Shown: positions 1 through 8,457 of the stretch, piece by piece
Layout of the letters: each line of letters starts with the position of its first letter
How positions within the stretch are numbered: the first letter of the stretch is position 1
Origin: Jongsikchunia kroppenstedtii DSM 45133
Lineage (GTDB): Bacteria > Actinomycetota > Actinomycetes > Mycobacteriales > Mycobacteriaceae
Direction of reading: 5' to 3'
DNA: 64,000 nucleotides
NCBI RefSeq assembly: GCF_000380485.1
Contig: NZ_AQYG01000051.1
Location: 248,001-312,000, forward strand
Made by a program: the position numbers and the translations under genes
Notes under the pieces: model-generated
The model's database searches: none
Seen by the model: only the letters and a program-made list of their open reading frames with translations
Told to the model about the DNA's origin: nothing

Positions 1-148
1 CGCCGGCTCGGCACCGGATCTGGGCACGCGCGTCTGCGTCATTCCGAATCATGTCTGCAACGCCGTCAACCTGGTCGACGAGTTGGTCGTGGATGCCGAC
101 GATGGCCCCGTCAGGTGGACGGTCGCGGCCCGGGGAGCGAACGCATGA
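1..148 (+). CDS. D-threonine aldolase / alanine racemase-domain protein, C-terminal fragment
   Basis: The first 148 bases encode the last 48 residues of a protein that begins before the window, read in the frame starting at base 2 and ending at the TGA at 146-148. The visible segment contains RVCVIPNHVCNAVNLVDEL, the C-terminal signature of PLP-dependent D-threonine aldolase / D-serine dehydratase-type enzymes, where the His and Cys of the PNHVC motif help bind a divalent metal (family knowledge). Such enzymes cleave beta-hydroxy D-amino acids. The stop overlaps the start of the serpin gene (ATGA), so the two are probably cotranscribed. Only the tail is visible, so substrate class is inferred. 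Confidence 0.75.
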   Translation, partial: AGSAPDLGTRVCVIPNHVCNAVNLVDELVVDADDGPVRWTVAARGANA

Positions 149-1410
149 CGGTCCGGCGATGGGGGATCGTCGCGATGGCACTGCTGTTGCTGGCGGGATG
201 CTCCACGTCGACCTCGACCCCGACGTCGGTGGCCCTCAGCAAGGCGCCGAAGGTTCAGTTCGACGAGGTCGGCATCGACCAGGTGCGCGACGGAGTTCCG
301 GCGGTGGTGGCCGCGACGACCCGGCTGGGTCTGGCCCTCGCCCCGGACGCTGCGGCATCGAATGCGCTTGTCGCACCGTGGAGTACGGCGACGCTGCTGG
401 CGATGCTCCGAACCGGCGCGAGCGGCGTGACCGCTGCCCAGCTGGATCGGCTGCTCGGCGGCGCTTCGACGGAGACGGTGACGGCATTGATCGGCCAGGT
501 CCAGCAGGTCGACGGCGACCCGGGGACGGTCACCGTCGATGCCCCACCGCAGACCCCGGTGTACCACCAGGGTGTCGGGCTCTTCATTCGCAAGTCCATT
601 CCGGTCGAACAGGACTTCCTGCGTCATCTCGGCACCGACTTCGGGACCGGCTACTACCCCGTCGACTTCTCCGGAAACGACCCCCTGGCCGGAGTCAGCG
701 AATGGCTGTCGGTCAACACCGGATCGGATTCCGCGCGGGCCCCGGCCGACATCGCGGCGCCGACGAGTTCGATGACGGCGATGACCAGCGCTTTCCTCTC
801 CGCGGCATGGGCCAGTCCGTTCGCCGACCAATCCACGGGGACCGGGGCTTTCACCACCGGCGACGGCGCGGCGCTGACCGTGCCGTTCATGTCCGGCATG
901 CCGGCGGCGCAGTCGGCCCGCGGCGCGGGCTGGGCGGCGGTACGGCTACCGTTCGGCCCCGGCCTCGCGATGAACATCCTGCTGCCCGACCCGGCCGTAC
1001 CCGCGTCGGCCATCACCTCCGACGCACTGCTCGACGCCGACGCGGCGCTGCGATCGGCGCCCAGCCAGTCCACCCCGGTCACCCTGCCGCGCTGGAGCTT
1101 TCACGGGTCGGCCGATATCGCCGGCGCCCTCGCCCGGCTGGGTGCGACTGCTGCGGTGTCGCAGTCGGCCGACTTCGCCGCGATCGGCCCGGGTGCCCAT
1201 CTGTCCGCAGCCGTCGCCCGGAGCGCGATCACGATCGGCGAACGCGGGACCGTGGCAGCGTCCACCGATTCGCGGGCGATCGCCCCGCTGCCGCCGTCAC
1301 CGGCTAACGGATTCGTGGCCGATCGGCCGTTCGTCTACGAGATAGTCGACACCGCAACAGGTTTACCGTTGTACTACGGCAGAGTGTCGAACCCAGGAGT
1401 GGAGCAATGA
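145..1410 (+). CDS. Lipoprotein serpin (serine protease inhibitor family)
   Basis: A 421-residue serpin-fold protein. The start is set at the ATG at 145 because it overlaps the upstream stop as ATGA and gives a clean lipoprotein signal peptide with lipobox LLAGC, so Cys19 would be lipidated and the protein anchored outside the membrane. Serpin hallmarks are visible: a helix-B/C type block (APWSTATLLAMLRTGASG), a hinge of the inhibitory type at about residues 366-374 (ERGTVAAST, matching P17 Glu, P15 Gly, P14 Thr and small residues at P12-P9), the VADRPFVYEI strand and a YYGRVSNP end. Inhibitory serpins trap serine or cysteine proteases covalently; the target here is unknown. A GTG at 115 is possible but less likely. 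Confidence 0.85.
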   Translation: MTVRRWGIVAMALLLLAGCSTSTSTPTSVALSKAPKVQFDEVGIDQVRDGVPAVVAATTRLGLALAPDAAASNALVAPWSTATLLAMLRTGASGVTAAQLDRLLGGASTETVTALIGQVQQVDGDPGTVTVDAPPQTPVYHQGVGLFIRKSIPVEQDFLRHLGTDFGTGYYPVDFSGNDPLAGVSEWLSVNTGSDSARAPADIAAPTSSMTAMTSAFLSAAWASPFADQSTGTGAFTTGDGAALTVPFMSGMPAAQSARGAGWAAVRLPFGPGLAMNILLPDPAVPASAITSDALLDADAALRSAPSQSTPVTLPRWSFHGSADIAGALARLGATAAVSQSADFAAIGPGAHLSAAVARSAITIGERGTVAASTDSRAIAPLPPSPANGFVADRPFVYEIVDTATGLPLYYGRVSNPGVEQ

Positions 1411-1937
1411 CCCGATACGTAGGACTGCTGCGCGGCATCAACGTCGGCGGTGTCCGCATCAAGATGGCCGACCTGCGCGACTCGATGACCGCGCTCGGCT
1501 ACTCCGATGTGAAGACCGTGCTGGCGAGCGGCAACATCGTCTTCGAGTCCCGCAAGAAGGCCGCGACAGTGACAACCGAGCTCGAATCCGCGCTCGGCGA
1601 GCGATTCGGTTACGGGGCACGAGTTCTGATCGTCACCACCGAACAGTTGCAGTCGGTCGTCGACGCCTATCCGTTCGCCGCGCGCGACGGCTGGCATTCG
1701 TACGTCATCTTCTGTTCCGAGGACGCGTTGGTGGGCCAACTGCTCGACAAGGGCGACGACCTGGACCCGACGCAGGAGCAGATCGCCGGGGGTGACTCGG
1801 TGGTGTACTGGCAAGTGGAGCGCGGTCAGACGCTCGACAGCGGCTTCGGCAAGGCGACGGGCAAGGTGATCCCGAAGCGACCCGACAGCCCGTTCGTCAC
1901 CAACCGGAACCTGAACACGCTGCACAAGCTGCTCTGA
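1407..1937 (+). CDS. DUF1697 family protein
   Basis: A 176-residue cytoplasmic protein of the DUF1697 family, recognised from the N-terminal LLRGINVGG motif followed by a KMADLRD helix and a VLASGNIVFES strand. Length is typical for the family (about 175-185 residues). Its biochemical function is not known. The ATG overlaps the serpin stop by four bases (ATGA), so it is translationally coupled and is the last gene of the rightward group. It faces the leftward catabolic operon end to end; only 23 bases separate the two stops. Confidence 0.85.
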   Translation: MTRYVGLLRGINVGGVRIKMADLRDSMTALGYSDVKTVLASGNIVFESRKKAATVTTELESALGERFGYGARVLIVTTEQLQSVVDAYPFAARDGWHSYVIFCSEDALVGQLLDKGDDLDPTQEQIAGGDSVVYWQVERGQTLDSGFGKATGKVIPKRPDSPFVTNRNLNTLHKLL

Positions 1938-1960
1938 GCCGGCAGACCGTGACGAACCGT

Positions 1961-3151
1961 TCAGCGATACGCCGAGTGGCCGGTCAGCGCCTGGCCGATG
2001 ACGAGCTGATGCACCTCGCTGGTGCCCTCGTAGGTCAGCACTGATTCAAGGTTGTTGGCGTGCCGTAGGATCGGGAATTCCAAGGTGATGCCGGCCGCGC
2101 CGAGAATCGTTCGGCACTCGCGGGCAATGGCGATGGACTCACGAACGTTGTTGAGCTTGCCGAGCGAGATCTGCTCCGGACGCAACTGGTGCTCGTCCTT
2201 GAGGCGCCCGAGTTGGAGCGCCAGAAGCATGCCCTTGCCGAGTTCGAGACTCATGTCCGCGAGCTTGGCCTGTGTCAGTTGGTACGACGAGAGCGGCTTG
2301 TCGAAGATCTCCCGGTCGCCCGCGTAGGCAAGGGCGGTCTCGAGGCAGTCACGTGCGGCGCCAAGCGAGCCGAAGACGATCCCGAAGCGGGCCTCGTTGA
2401 GACACGACAGGGGCCCCTTCAGGCCACGCACGTCGGGGAAGACCGACGATGCCGGCAGCCGAACGTTATCGAGAACCAGTTCGGAGGTGACCGAAGCACG
2501 CAGGGACAGTTTGTGTTTGATCGCAGGCGCCGAGAAGCCCGGCGTGCTGGTCGGCACGACGAAGCCGCGTACGCCGCTGCCCGGCCGCGACGGATCGCCC
2601 TCATCGGTCTGCGCCCAGACCACGGCCACGTCGGCGACGGAGCCGTTGGTGATCCACATCTTGTTGCCCGAGAGGACCCAATCGTCACCGTCCCGGCGAG
2701 CCCGCGTGCGCATACCGGCCGGGTTGGAACCGAAGTCGGGTTCGGTCAGTCCGAAACAACCGATGGCCCCACCCGTCACCATCTGCGGCAGCCACTCGGT
2801 CTTCTGCTCCTCGCTTCCCCATTTCCAGATGGCGAACATCGCCAGCGATCCCTGGACCGAAACCAGCGAGCGTAACCCCGAGTCGCCGGCCTCCAACTCC
2901 AGACATGCCAGCCCGTACGCGGTCGCCGACGTGCCGGCGCAGCCATAGCCGTCCAGGTGCATGCCGAGCACCCCGAGGCTGCCGAGCTCCTTGGCAAGTT
3001 CCTTCGCCGGGATCTGTCCGGATTCGTACCAGTCGGCGATCTGCGGCTTGACCGATTTCTCGACGTACGCCCGGACGGTGTCGCGGATGTCGCGGTCCTC
3101 ATCGCCGATGAGGTCGTCAATGGAAAAGAGTTCGAGCGGGGTCTGTGACAT
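1961..3151 (-). CDS. gcdH: Glutaryl-CoA dehydrogenase-like acyl-CoA dehydrogenase
   Basis: A 396-residue flavin acyl-CoA dehydrogenase. GcdH enzymes convert glutaryl-CoA to crotonyl-CoA by dehydrogenation and decarboxylation, passing electrons to ETF. Features seen: FGLTEPDFGSNP and WITNGSVAD flavin-binding segments, an LRSLVSVQGS stretch keeping the Arg that in GcdH binds the distal carboxylate, and a TYEGT motif with the presumed catalytic base Glu375. The pattern matches the glutaryl-CoA branch rather than straight-chain enzymes. It is the last gene of the leftward operon. In a cyclohexanecarboxylate pathway, pimeloyl-CoA yields glutaryl-CoA, so this enzyme would complete ring degradation (inference). 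Confidence 0.85.
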   Translation of the reverse strand: MSQTPLELFSIDDLIGDEDRDIRDTVRAYVEKSVKPQIADWYESGQIPAKELAKELGSLGVLGMHLDGYGCAGTSATAYGLACLELEAGDSGLRSLVSVQGSLAMFAIWKWGSEEQKTEWLPQMVTGGAIGCFGLTEPDFGSNPAGMRTRARRDGDDWVLSGNKMWITNGSVADVAVVWAQTDEGDPSRPGSGVRGFVVPTSTPGFSAPAIKHKLSLRASVTSELVLDNVRLPASSVFPDVRGLKGPLSCLNEARFGIVFGSLGAARDCLETALAYAGDREIFDKPLSSYQLTQAKLADMSLELGKGMLLALQLGRLKDEHQLRPEQISLGKLNNVRESIAIARECRTILGAAGITLEFPILRHANNLESVLTYEGTSEVHQLVIGQALTGHSAYR

Positions 3152-3211
3152 GTCGGGGTCCTAACGGAGATAGCGAACGGAGTGCCGGACGCATGCGCCG
3201 GCTGGGTGCGG

Positions 3212-4831
3212 TCACAACGAAACCTGCTGGCGCAGCTGGAATTTCTGAACCTTGCCGCTGGGGGTCGTCGGGAAGGAGTCGAACACGACGAGCTTTTCGG
3301 GCCAGTACTGTTTGGCAACGCCCTTGGCGGATAGGAACTCCTGCATCTGCTCGAGGTCGAGCCTGCTACCGGCTGTCAGCACCACACACGCGCATGCGCG
3401 CTCCTGCAGCCTGGGATCCGGTACCGCCACGACCGCGACCGCATCGATGTCGCGATGCTCGTAGAGGACGTTCTCGATGTAGGCGACCGGGATGTTCTCG
3501 CCACCGCGGATGATGACGTCCTTGGTTCGCCCCGAGATGCGCAGGTAGCCCTCCTCGTCGAGGAACGCGAGGTCACCTGTGTCGAACCAGTCGCCCCGGT
3601 CATCGTCGGACGCCACCATCTGCCGACGTGCCAACTCGAGCCGCTCGGCGTATCCGACGAAGACGAATGGGCCGCGCACCTGAAGAGCACCCTCGGCGCC
3701 GGGGCTCTGCTCGACGCCGTTCGCGTCGACGACCCGGATGTCCATGCCGGGCCACGGATATCCGTCGGTGTCGACGATCTTGTCTTCCGGATCGCCCGGG
3801 ATGCCGATGGTGACGAGGCCTTCCTCGGTCTGTCCCCAACCGCCGACGACGACGAGACGGGGCAGCTTCTCGGTGGCCTCTCGCACCATGGCCCGCGGGA
3901 TCGGAGCGCCCATGCAGCAGAAGCGGATCAGCGACGTGGTGTCGTGCTCCGCGAGACCCGGTGCAGCGACCAGGTCGTGCAGGAACGGGGTTGCCGCCGA
4001 GGTGTAGGTGATGCCATATCGTTCGACCAGTTCCACGAACGTGGACGCGTCCCAAATGTCTTGCAGCACACAGGTGGCACCGTTCTGGATGCCCAGCCGG
4101 GCGCCGTACAGGAATCCGGTGAGATGCGCCAGAGTCGAGGCCATGTGCAGCACGCTGCCGGGACCGATGCCGAGTCGTTCGGGCAACGGATCATTGGCCG
4201 CGACCATCGTGTTGTGGGTGTGCAGGACCCCCTTGGGCTCCCCGGTGGTGCCCGAGGTGAAGACCAGCAGCGTGACATCGTTGGGTTCGGGCCGCAGACT
4301 CGGGAGTACGGCCGGGTCGACCGCCTCGCCGGCCGTCAGGAGGTCATCCCAGGACCGCTCGCCCACGACCACGACCTCGGGCGCGACGTCCCAGTCGGGA
4401 GCCAGGCCATCTAGCATCGGCGGATACTCGAACCCACGGAACTCCCGCGGGACCACGATCAGCTTCGGTGCGGCGAGGCCGACCATGAATCCGACCTCGC
4501 GCTCACGGTAGATCGGGATCAACGGGTTGCTGATGGCGCCGATCTGGGTGGCTGCGTAGTGCACGACGATCCACTCGATCCAGTTGGGGATCTGGAACGA
4601 CACCACGTCTCCGGAGCGGATCCCCTTCACGTACAGGCCCCGAGCGAAGGCATCGACCTCGCTCTTCAGCTCGGCGAACGTGACCTGGCGGCGGCTGTCT
4701 ATGAAGGCGACCTTGTCCGGGGTCGCCGCGGCGTACTCATCGAGAAAGTCGGTGATCACCTTGCCGCGCCAGTGGCCGGCATCGGTCTCCCGGGCGATCC
4801 GCTCGGGCGTGAGAAGTGTTTCGAAGGACAC
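3212..4831 (-). CDS. aliA: AMP-binding acyl-CoA ligase, cyclohexanecarboxylate-CoA ligase-like
   Basis: A 539-residue ANL-superfamily adenylating enzyme. The phosphate-binding loop LVFTSGTTGEPKG lies near residue 190, followed by a GWGQTEEG adenine-binding segment, WFDTGDL, a hinge at GRTKDVIIRGGENI and a C-terminal TPSGKVQKF lysine loop, so both catalytic conformations are supported. It would activate a carboxylic acid to its CoA thioester with ATP. I assign cyclohexanecarboxylate as substrate from context: the next genes upstream resemble BadH and AliB. The ligase alone does not prove substrate, and a related alicyclic or branched acid is possible. It starts 10 bases after the SDR stop, so is cotranscribed. 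Confidence 0.7.
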   Translation of the reverse strand: MSFETLLTPERIARETDAGHWRGKVITDFLDEYAAATPDKVAFIDSRRQVTFAELKSEVDAFARGLYVKGIRSGDVVSFQIPNWIEWIVVHYAATQIGAISNPLIPIYREREVGFMVGLAAPKLIVVPREFRGFEYPPMLDGLAPDWDVAPEVVVVGERSWDDLLTAGEAVDPAVLPSLRPEPNDVTLLVFTSGTTGEPKGVLHTHNTMVAANDPLPERLGIGPGSVLHMASTLAHLTGFLYGARLGIQNGATCVLQDIWDASTFVELVERYGITYTSAATPFLHDLVAAPGLAEHDTTSLIRFCCMGAPIPRAMVREATEKLPRLVVVGGWGQTEEGLVTIGIPGDPEDKIVDTDGYPWPGMDIRVVDANGVEQSPGAEGALQVRGPFVFVGYAERLELARRQMVASDDDRGDWFDTGDLAFLDEEGYLRISGRTKDVIIRGGENIPVAYIENVLYEHRDIDAVAVVAVPDPRLQERACACVVLTAGSRLDLEQMQEFLSAKGVAKQYWPEKLVVFDSFPTTPSGKVQKFQLRQQVSL

Positions 4832-4841
4832 CGGAGACTCC

Positions 4842-5582
4842 CTAGCTCATCGTGAGGCCGCCACTGACGCTGACGGTCTGGCCGGTGATGAACGCGGCTT
4901 CGTCCGAAGCCAGGAACGCGACTGCGTTGGCGAGATCCTCGGGCTGCCCGAGACGCCGCAACGGGATCGCACGCTTGAGTGCTTCGCGCAGCTTCTCCCC
5001 GCCGATGGACGCGAACAGCGCGGTGTCGGTCGGCCCGGGTGACACGCAGTTGGCCGTGATCCCCGCCCGCGCCATTTCTCGCGCAATCGTCTTGGTGAAG
5101 GCGATGACACCGCCCTTTGCTGCGGAGTAGACCGCCTCACCACTCGAGCCGACGCGTCCGGAGTCGGAGCCGATGTTCACGATCCGCCCGTAGCCCTGTG
5201 CCGCCATGATCGGCAGTACCTTGTGGCAGGTGTGGAGCTGGCCGTAGAGGTTGATCTGGAAGATCCGGTCCCAAGTTGCAGGTTCCGAGTCGACGAACGG
5301 TTCGGCCTTGTCCCAGCCCGCGTTGTTGACCAGTACGTCGACCCGCCCGAACTGCGCGACGACCTTGTCGATCATTGCATCGACCGATTCGCGGTCGGCG
5401 ACGTCGGTGCGTAGACCGATCGCGCCGCTGCCCAGCTTCTGCGCCGTCGCGGCTGCGGTGTCCTCATTGATGTCGGTGACGACGACGGCGGCGCCGTCCG
5501 CGGCCAGCTTGGTGGCGATCGCCGCACCGATACCCTGGCCGGCTCCGGTGACGATCGCGATCTTGTTGTCGAGCTTTCCCAT
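4842..5582 (-). CDS. badH: SDR, 2-hydroxycyclohexanecarboxyl-CoA dehydrogenase-like
   Basis: A 246-residue classical short-chain dehydrogenase. The NAD-binding TGAGQGIG is at residues 12-19, NNAGWD at 86-91, and the catalytic Ser139, Tyr152 and Lys156 are all present. Several segments match what I recall of Rhodopseudomonas palustris BadH: NNAGWD, VGSSGEAVYSA, SPGPTDTAL and a C-terminal FITGQ...SVSGGLTMS. BadH oxidises 2-hydroxycyclohexanecarboxyl-CoA to the 2-oxo compound. The gene sits between the ligase and the AliB-like dehydrogenase. FabG-like reduction is an alternative, but the resemblance and neighbours favour the alicyclic role. Confidence 0.75.
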   Translation of the reverse strand: MGKLDNKIAIVTGAGQGIGAAIATKLAADGAAVVVTDINEDTAAATAQKLGSGAIGLRTDVADRESVDAMIDKVVAQFGRVDVLVNNAGWDKAEPFVDSEPATWDRIFQINLYGQLHTCHKVLPIMAAQGYGRIVNIGSDSGRVGSSGEAVYSAAKGGVIAFTKTIAREMARAGITANCVSPGPTDTALFASIGGEKLREALKRAIPLRRLGQPEDLANAVAFLASDEAAFITGQTVSVSGGLTMS

Positions 5583-5665
5583 ACTGTGACTCCTTGCTAG
5601 GCGGTGGGATTCGTTGCGAAGTTGTGGCGGATCACGGGTTGCAGGTGGACCACGTTGCAGGGGGA

Positions 5666-6814
5666 CTACGGGGCGTACGCGCGGCCGAGGATGTTGCGAG
5701 CGATGACGAGCTTGGAGACCTGCGCGGTACCGTCGCCGATCTCGAGACCGATGACGTCACGCAGCCGCTGCCCCACCTTGTGCTCGGTCGAGTAACCGAT
5801 GTGTCCGAGAGTGAGCAGGCACTGATGGATCACATCGGTGGCGAGCTTCGGCGCCCAGAACTTGGCCATCGCCGCCTCGGCGCTGTGTTCGAGTCCGATA
5901 TCCTTGCGCCACAACGCCTCATAGCAGACGTGACGAGCCCCGGCGATATACGTCGCGCATTCGGCCAGCGGGAATGCGACCCCTTGGAAGGTGCCGATGG
6001 GTTTGCCGAACGCTTCACGATCGCGCGACCACTGCAACGCCTCGTCGAGGCTCTGCTGCGCCGCGCCGAGGCAGAGTAGACCGATGATGGCGCGGGAGTA
6101 GTCGAAACCCTGCATGACGGAGACGAACCCGCCGCCCTCATCGCCGACCATGTCCGCGCGGGTCACGCGCACGTCGTCGAAATGGATCGAGGCCCGGCCG
6201 ATCGCCCGGCTGCCGAGGTCGTCGAAGGCGCCCCGTGAGATGCCCGGGTCGTCCATGTCCACCCAGAAGGCACTGACGCCACGAGCGCCCGGGCCGCCTG
6301 TGCGGGCAAGAACGACGGCGCGGTCGGCCGCCATGCCGAGGGTGATCGACGTCTTCTCCCCACTGAGCCGCCACGCGTCCTCTCCGTCGGGAATCGCGTT
6401 GAGGGACAGGCTTGCTGCGTCTGTCCCGGCACCGGGTTCGGTGATCATGATGCACGGCACCGTCTCACCCGATGCGATACCCGGCAGCCAATCGGCCCTC
6501 TGCTCGGCGGTGCAGTTGCGGACCAGGATGTCGCTGATCAATGCGGTGTTGATGATCAGGTACCCCGCATTGAAATCTGCACGACCGACTTCCTCCGCGG
6601 CGATTCCCGCGATCACGGCCGTCGCATCCTGGCCCCCGTACGCCTCGGGAATGCGTAGTCCGGTCAGACCCATCTGCGCCATGTCGATCGCCTGCTGCCG
6701 CCGGAACTGTGCGGCCTTGTCATCCGATTGATAGTGCGGGGCAAGAACTTTGTCGGTCCACCGCCGGAGCTCGGTCCGGAAGGCCTCTTCGTCCTCGTCG
6801 AATCCGTAGTGCAC
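5666..6814 (-). CDS. aliB: Acyl-CoA dehydrogenase, cyclohexanecarboxyl-CoA dehydrogenase-like
   Basis: A 382-residue acyl-CoA dehydrogenase fold: an N-terminal helical domain, MITEPGAGTDAAS as the central flavin motif, LSGEKTSITLG in the beta domain, RDREAFGKPIGTFQGVAF in the C-terminal helical domain and a terminal RNILGRAYAP. AliB introduces a double bond into cyclohexanecarboxyl-CoA. The usual C-terminal YEGT catalytic base seen in the GcdH gene of the same operon is replaced here by EIGDGTAQVSK, so the base must lie elsewhere or be the Asp. It starts 83 bases before the SDR and ends 9 bases after the crotonase stop. Substrate is inferred from operon content. Confidence 0.7.
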   Translation of the reverse strand: MHYGFDEDEEAFRTELRRWTDKVLAPHYQSDDKAAQFRRQQAIDMAQMGLTGLRIPEAYGGQDATAVIAGIAAEEVGRADFNAGYLIINTALISDILVRNCTAEQRADWLPGIASGETVPCIMITEPGAGTDAASLSLNAIPDGEDAWRLSGEKTSITLGMAADRAVVLARTGGPGARGVSAFWVDMDDPGISRGAFDDLGSRAIGRASIHFDDVRVTRADMVGDEGGGFVSVMQGFDYSRAIIGLLCLGAAQQSLDEALQWSRDREAFGKPIGTFQGVAFPLAECATYIAGARHVCYEALWRKDIGLEHSAEAAMAKFWAPKLATDVIHQCLLTLGHIGYSTEHKVGQRLRDVIGLEIGDGTAQVSKLVIARNILGRAYAP

Positions 6815-6823
6815 GACCCCTCC

Positions 6824-7621
6824 TCAGCGGGCGGAGGGAAAGATCGGGTCGCGCTTCTCGCGCAGCGCGGTGTAACCCTCGACCACGTCGGGAGCCATGA
6901 AACAGAGCATCTCGTAGGCGGCCGACTGGTCGAAGATCGGCGCCGCCTGCCGGACCCAGCTGTTGAGTGTGCGTTTGGTGTAGCGGATGGCCTGCTGCGC
7001 TCCGGTCGCCATCACCTGCGCCACGCGCATCGCCTCGTCGAGAACCTCCTCGCGGGGTAATGCCTTGCTGACGAGGCCGATTCGCTCGGCTTCGGCGCCG
7101 GTGAGCATCTCGCCGGTCATCAGGTAGTAGCGCGACTTCGCCATGCCGCACAGCAGCGGCCAGATGATGGCGGCGTGGTCCCCGGCGGCGACGCCGAGTT
7201 TGACATGCCCGTCCCCGAGTTTCGCGTCCTCCGCCATGATCGAAATGTCGGACAGGATGCCGACCACGGTGCCGGCACCGACCGACACCCCGTTGATCGC
7301 CGACACGATCGGCTTCTCGCAGTTGACGATGTTGTAGACCATGTCGCTCATTTCGCGAAGCATGTGATCGACCCGCTCGTGGTCACCCGCGAGCCGCTCC
7401 ACCATGGAAAGGTCACCGCCCGCACTGAATGCCTTACCGGCACCGGTGATCACCGCCACCCGGGTCGCCGGGTCGTCGGAGACGTCGCGGAACACCTTCG
7501 CCAGCTCGCCATGCATCTGCTCATCCGTGGCGTTGTATTTCTCCGGCCGATTCATCGTGATCAGCAGGACACCGTTCTCCTGCCGGGTGAAGGTCAGTTG
7601 TTCGTAGTCGTCAAAGTTCAC
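6824..7621 (-). CDS. Crotonase-fold enzyme lacking both canonical catalytic glutamates
   Basis: A 265-residue enoyl-CoA hydratase/isomerase superfamily protein and the first gene of the catabolic operon. The oxyanion-hole region AFSAGGDLS and the [10 protein letters not shown] stretch identify the fold. Where hydratases carry two catalytic Glu residues (positions equivalent to rat 144 and 164), this protein has Val in [11 protein letters not shown] and His in [14 protein letters not shown]. BadI and MenB ring hydrolase/cyclase enzymes also have Val at the first site, as I recall. The operon needs both a hydratase (BadK) and a ring hydrolase (BadI), and this is the only crotonase, so its reaction is uncertain. 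The name enoyl-CoA hydratase should be taken loosely. Confidence 0.8.
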   Translation of the reverse strand: MNFDDYEQLTFTRQENGVLLITMNRPEKYNATDEQMHGELAKVFRDVSDDPATRVAVITGAGKAFSAGGDLSMVERLAGDHERVDHMLREMSDMVYNIVNCEKPIVSAINGVSVGAGTVVGILSDISIMAEDAKLGDGHVKLGVAAGDHAAIIWPLLCGMAKSRYYLMTGEMLTGAEAERIGLVSKALPREEVLDEAMRVAQVMATGAQQAIRYTKRTLNSWVRQAAPIFDQSAAYEMLCFMAPDVVEGYTALREKRDPIFPSAR

Positions 7622-7639
7622 GGCACCCTCGCATTGTTA

Positions 7640-7676
7640 GTGAATATTAGTTCATCTACGATGAACATAGATTCAC
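7640..7676. promoter_or_regulatory. Palindromic operator 1 of the alicyclic catabolic divergon
   Basis: A 37-base interrupted palindrome: GTGAAT, four bases, GTTCATC, TAC spacer, GATGAAC, four bases, ATTCAC. Both nested arm pairs match perfectly around one centre. It lies 19 bases upstream of the crotonase start and in the promoter zone shared with the divergent tetR, as expected for a TetR-family operator controlling the leftward operon. Confidence 0.75.
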
Positions 7677-7700
7677 TCAGAGATGCTGTCAACGGCTCCG

Positions 7701-7737
7701 GCCGGAAATTTCTCATCTACGATGAACGTCGATTCAC
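7701..7737. promoter_or_regulatory. Operator 2, second copy with one conserved half
   Basis: The core CTCATC-TAC-GATGAAC and the right arm ATTCAC repeat operator 1 almost exactly, while the left outer arm is degenerate. Its centre is 61 bases from the centre of operator 1, close to six helical turns, and 33 bases upstream of the tetR start, which suits autoregulation. Confidence 0.65.
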
Positions 7738-7752
7738 TCCCGTGGAGGTGCC

Positions 7753-8418
7753 ATGCCCGACGTCGCTACCGACGACCCGCAGCAGATCGCTCGTCGCACC
7801 CTGGCCGAACACCGCTCGCGCCAACTCCTCGATGCGGCAGCACGATTGATGGAGCGCGACGGATCAGAATCCGTCTCGATGCAGGCACTGGCGGCAGAGG
7901 CCGGCGTCAGCGTTGGCTTGATCTACCGCTACTTCGGCAGCAAGGACGAGATACTGCTGGCGGTCATCACTCAAGTCCTCGACGCCTTCGCCCGGGAGGT
8001 CCCGGCCGCGATCGAGCAGGCAGGCGACGACCCGGTGTTCCGACTGGCCGCGGCGTTCGCGGCGTACTGCCGGGTGATCAACGAGCACCGGCACGCGGCG
8101 GTGCTCACCTACCGCGAGTCCAACTCCCTCGATGCCGCCGGCCGCCAGCGGATCAAACAGCTCGAGATCGAAACAAGCCAACCGCTGCGCGACACGCTTC
8201 GGCAGGGTGTCGAGGCCGGAAAGTTCATCGCAGACGATTCCGACCTGGTCGCCTACAACCTGCTGCTCCTCGCTCACGCGTGGGCTCTCAAGCACTGGTA
8301 CTTCGAGCGAACCATGGCGCTCGACGACTACATCCGCGCGCAGCTGGCGCTCACACTTCGGGCAATCCTCGTCGCACCCACGGCCGCCGGCGACTACGCC
8401 GAGCTGCTCGAGAAATGA
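7753..8418 (+). CDS. TetR/AcrR family regulator of the divergent catabolic operon
   Basis: A 221-residue TetR protein with the N-terminal helix-turn-helix SVSMQALAAEAGVSVGLIYRYF and a helical ligand-binding C-terminal domain. The start is fixed by a strong GGAGG at 7743-7748. It diverges from the crotonase-to-gcdH operon, and the 131-base gap contains two copies of one palindrome, so local repression is the simplest model. The inducer may be an acyl-CoA intermediate, as for other actinobacterial catabolic TetRs, but nothing in the sequence proves this. Confidence 0.85.
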   Translation: MPDVATDDPQQIARRTLAEHRSRQLLDAAARLMERDGSESVSMQALAAEAGVSVGLIYRYFGSKDEILLAVITQVLDAFAREVPAAIEQAGDDPVFRLAAAFAAYCRVINEHRHAAVLTYRESNSLDAAGRQRIKQLEIETSQPLRDTLRQGVEAGKFIADDSDLVAYNLLLLAHAWALKHWYFERTMALDDYIRAQLALTLRAILVAPTAAGDYAELLEK

Positions 8419-8457
8419 TCCCGCCCGCGCGCTGAGGGCCTACGGCCGATAGGGCGT

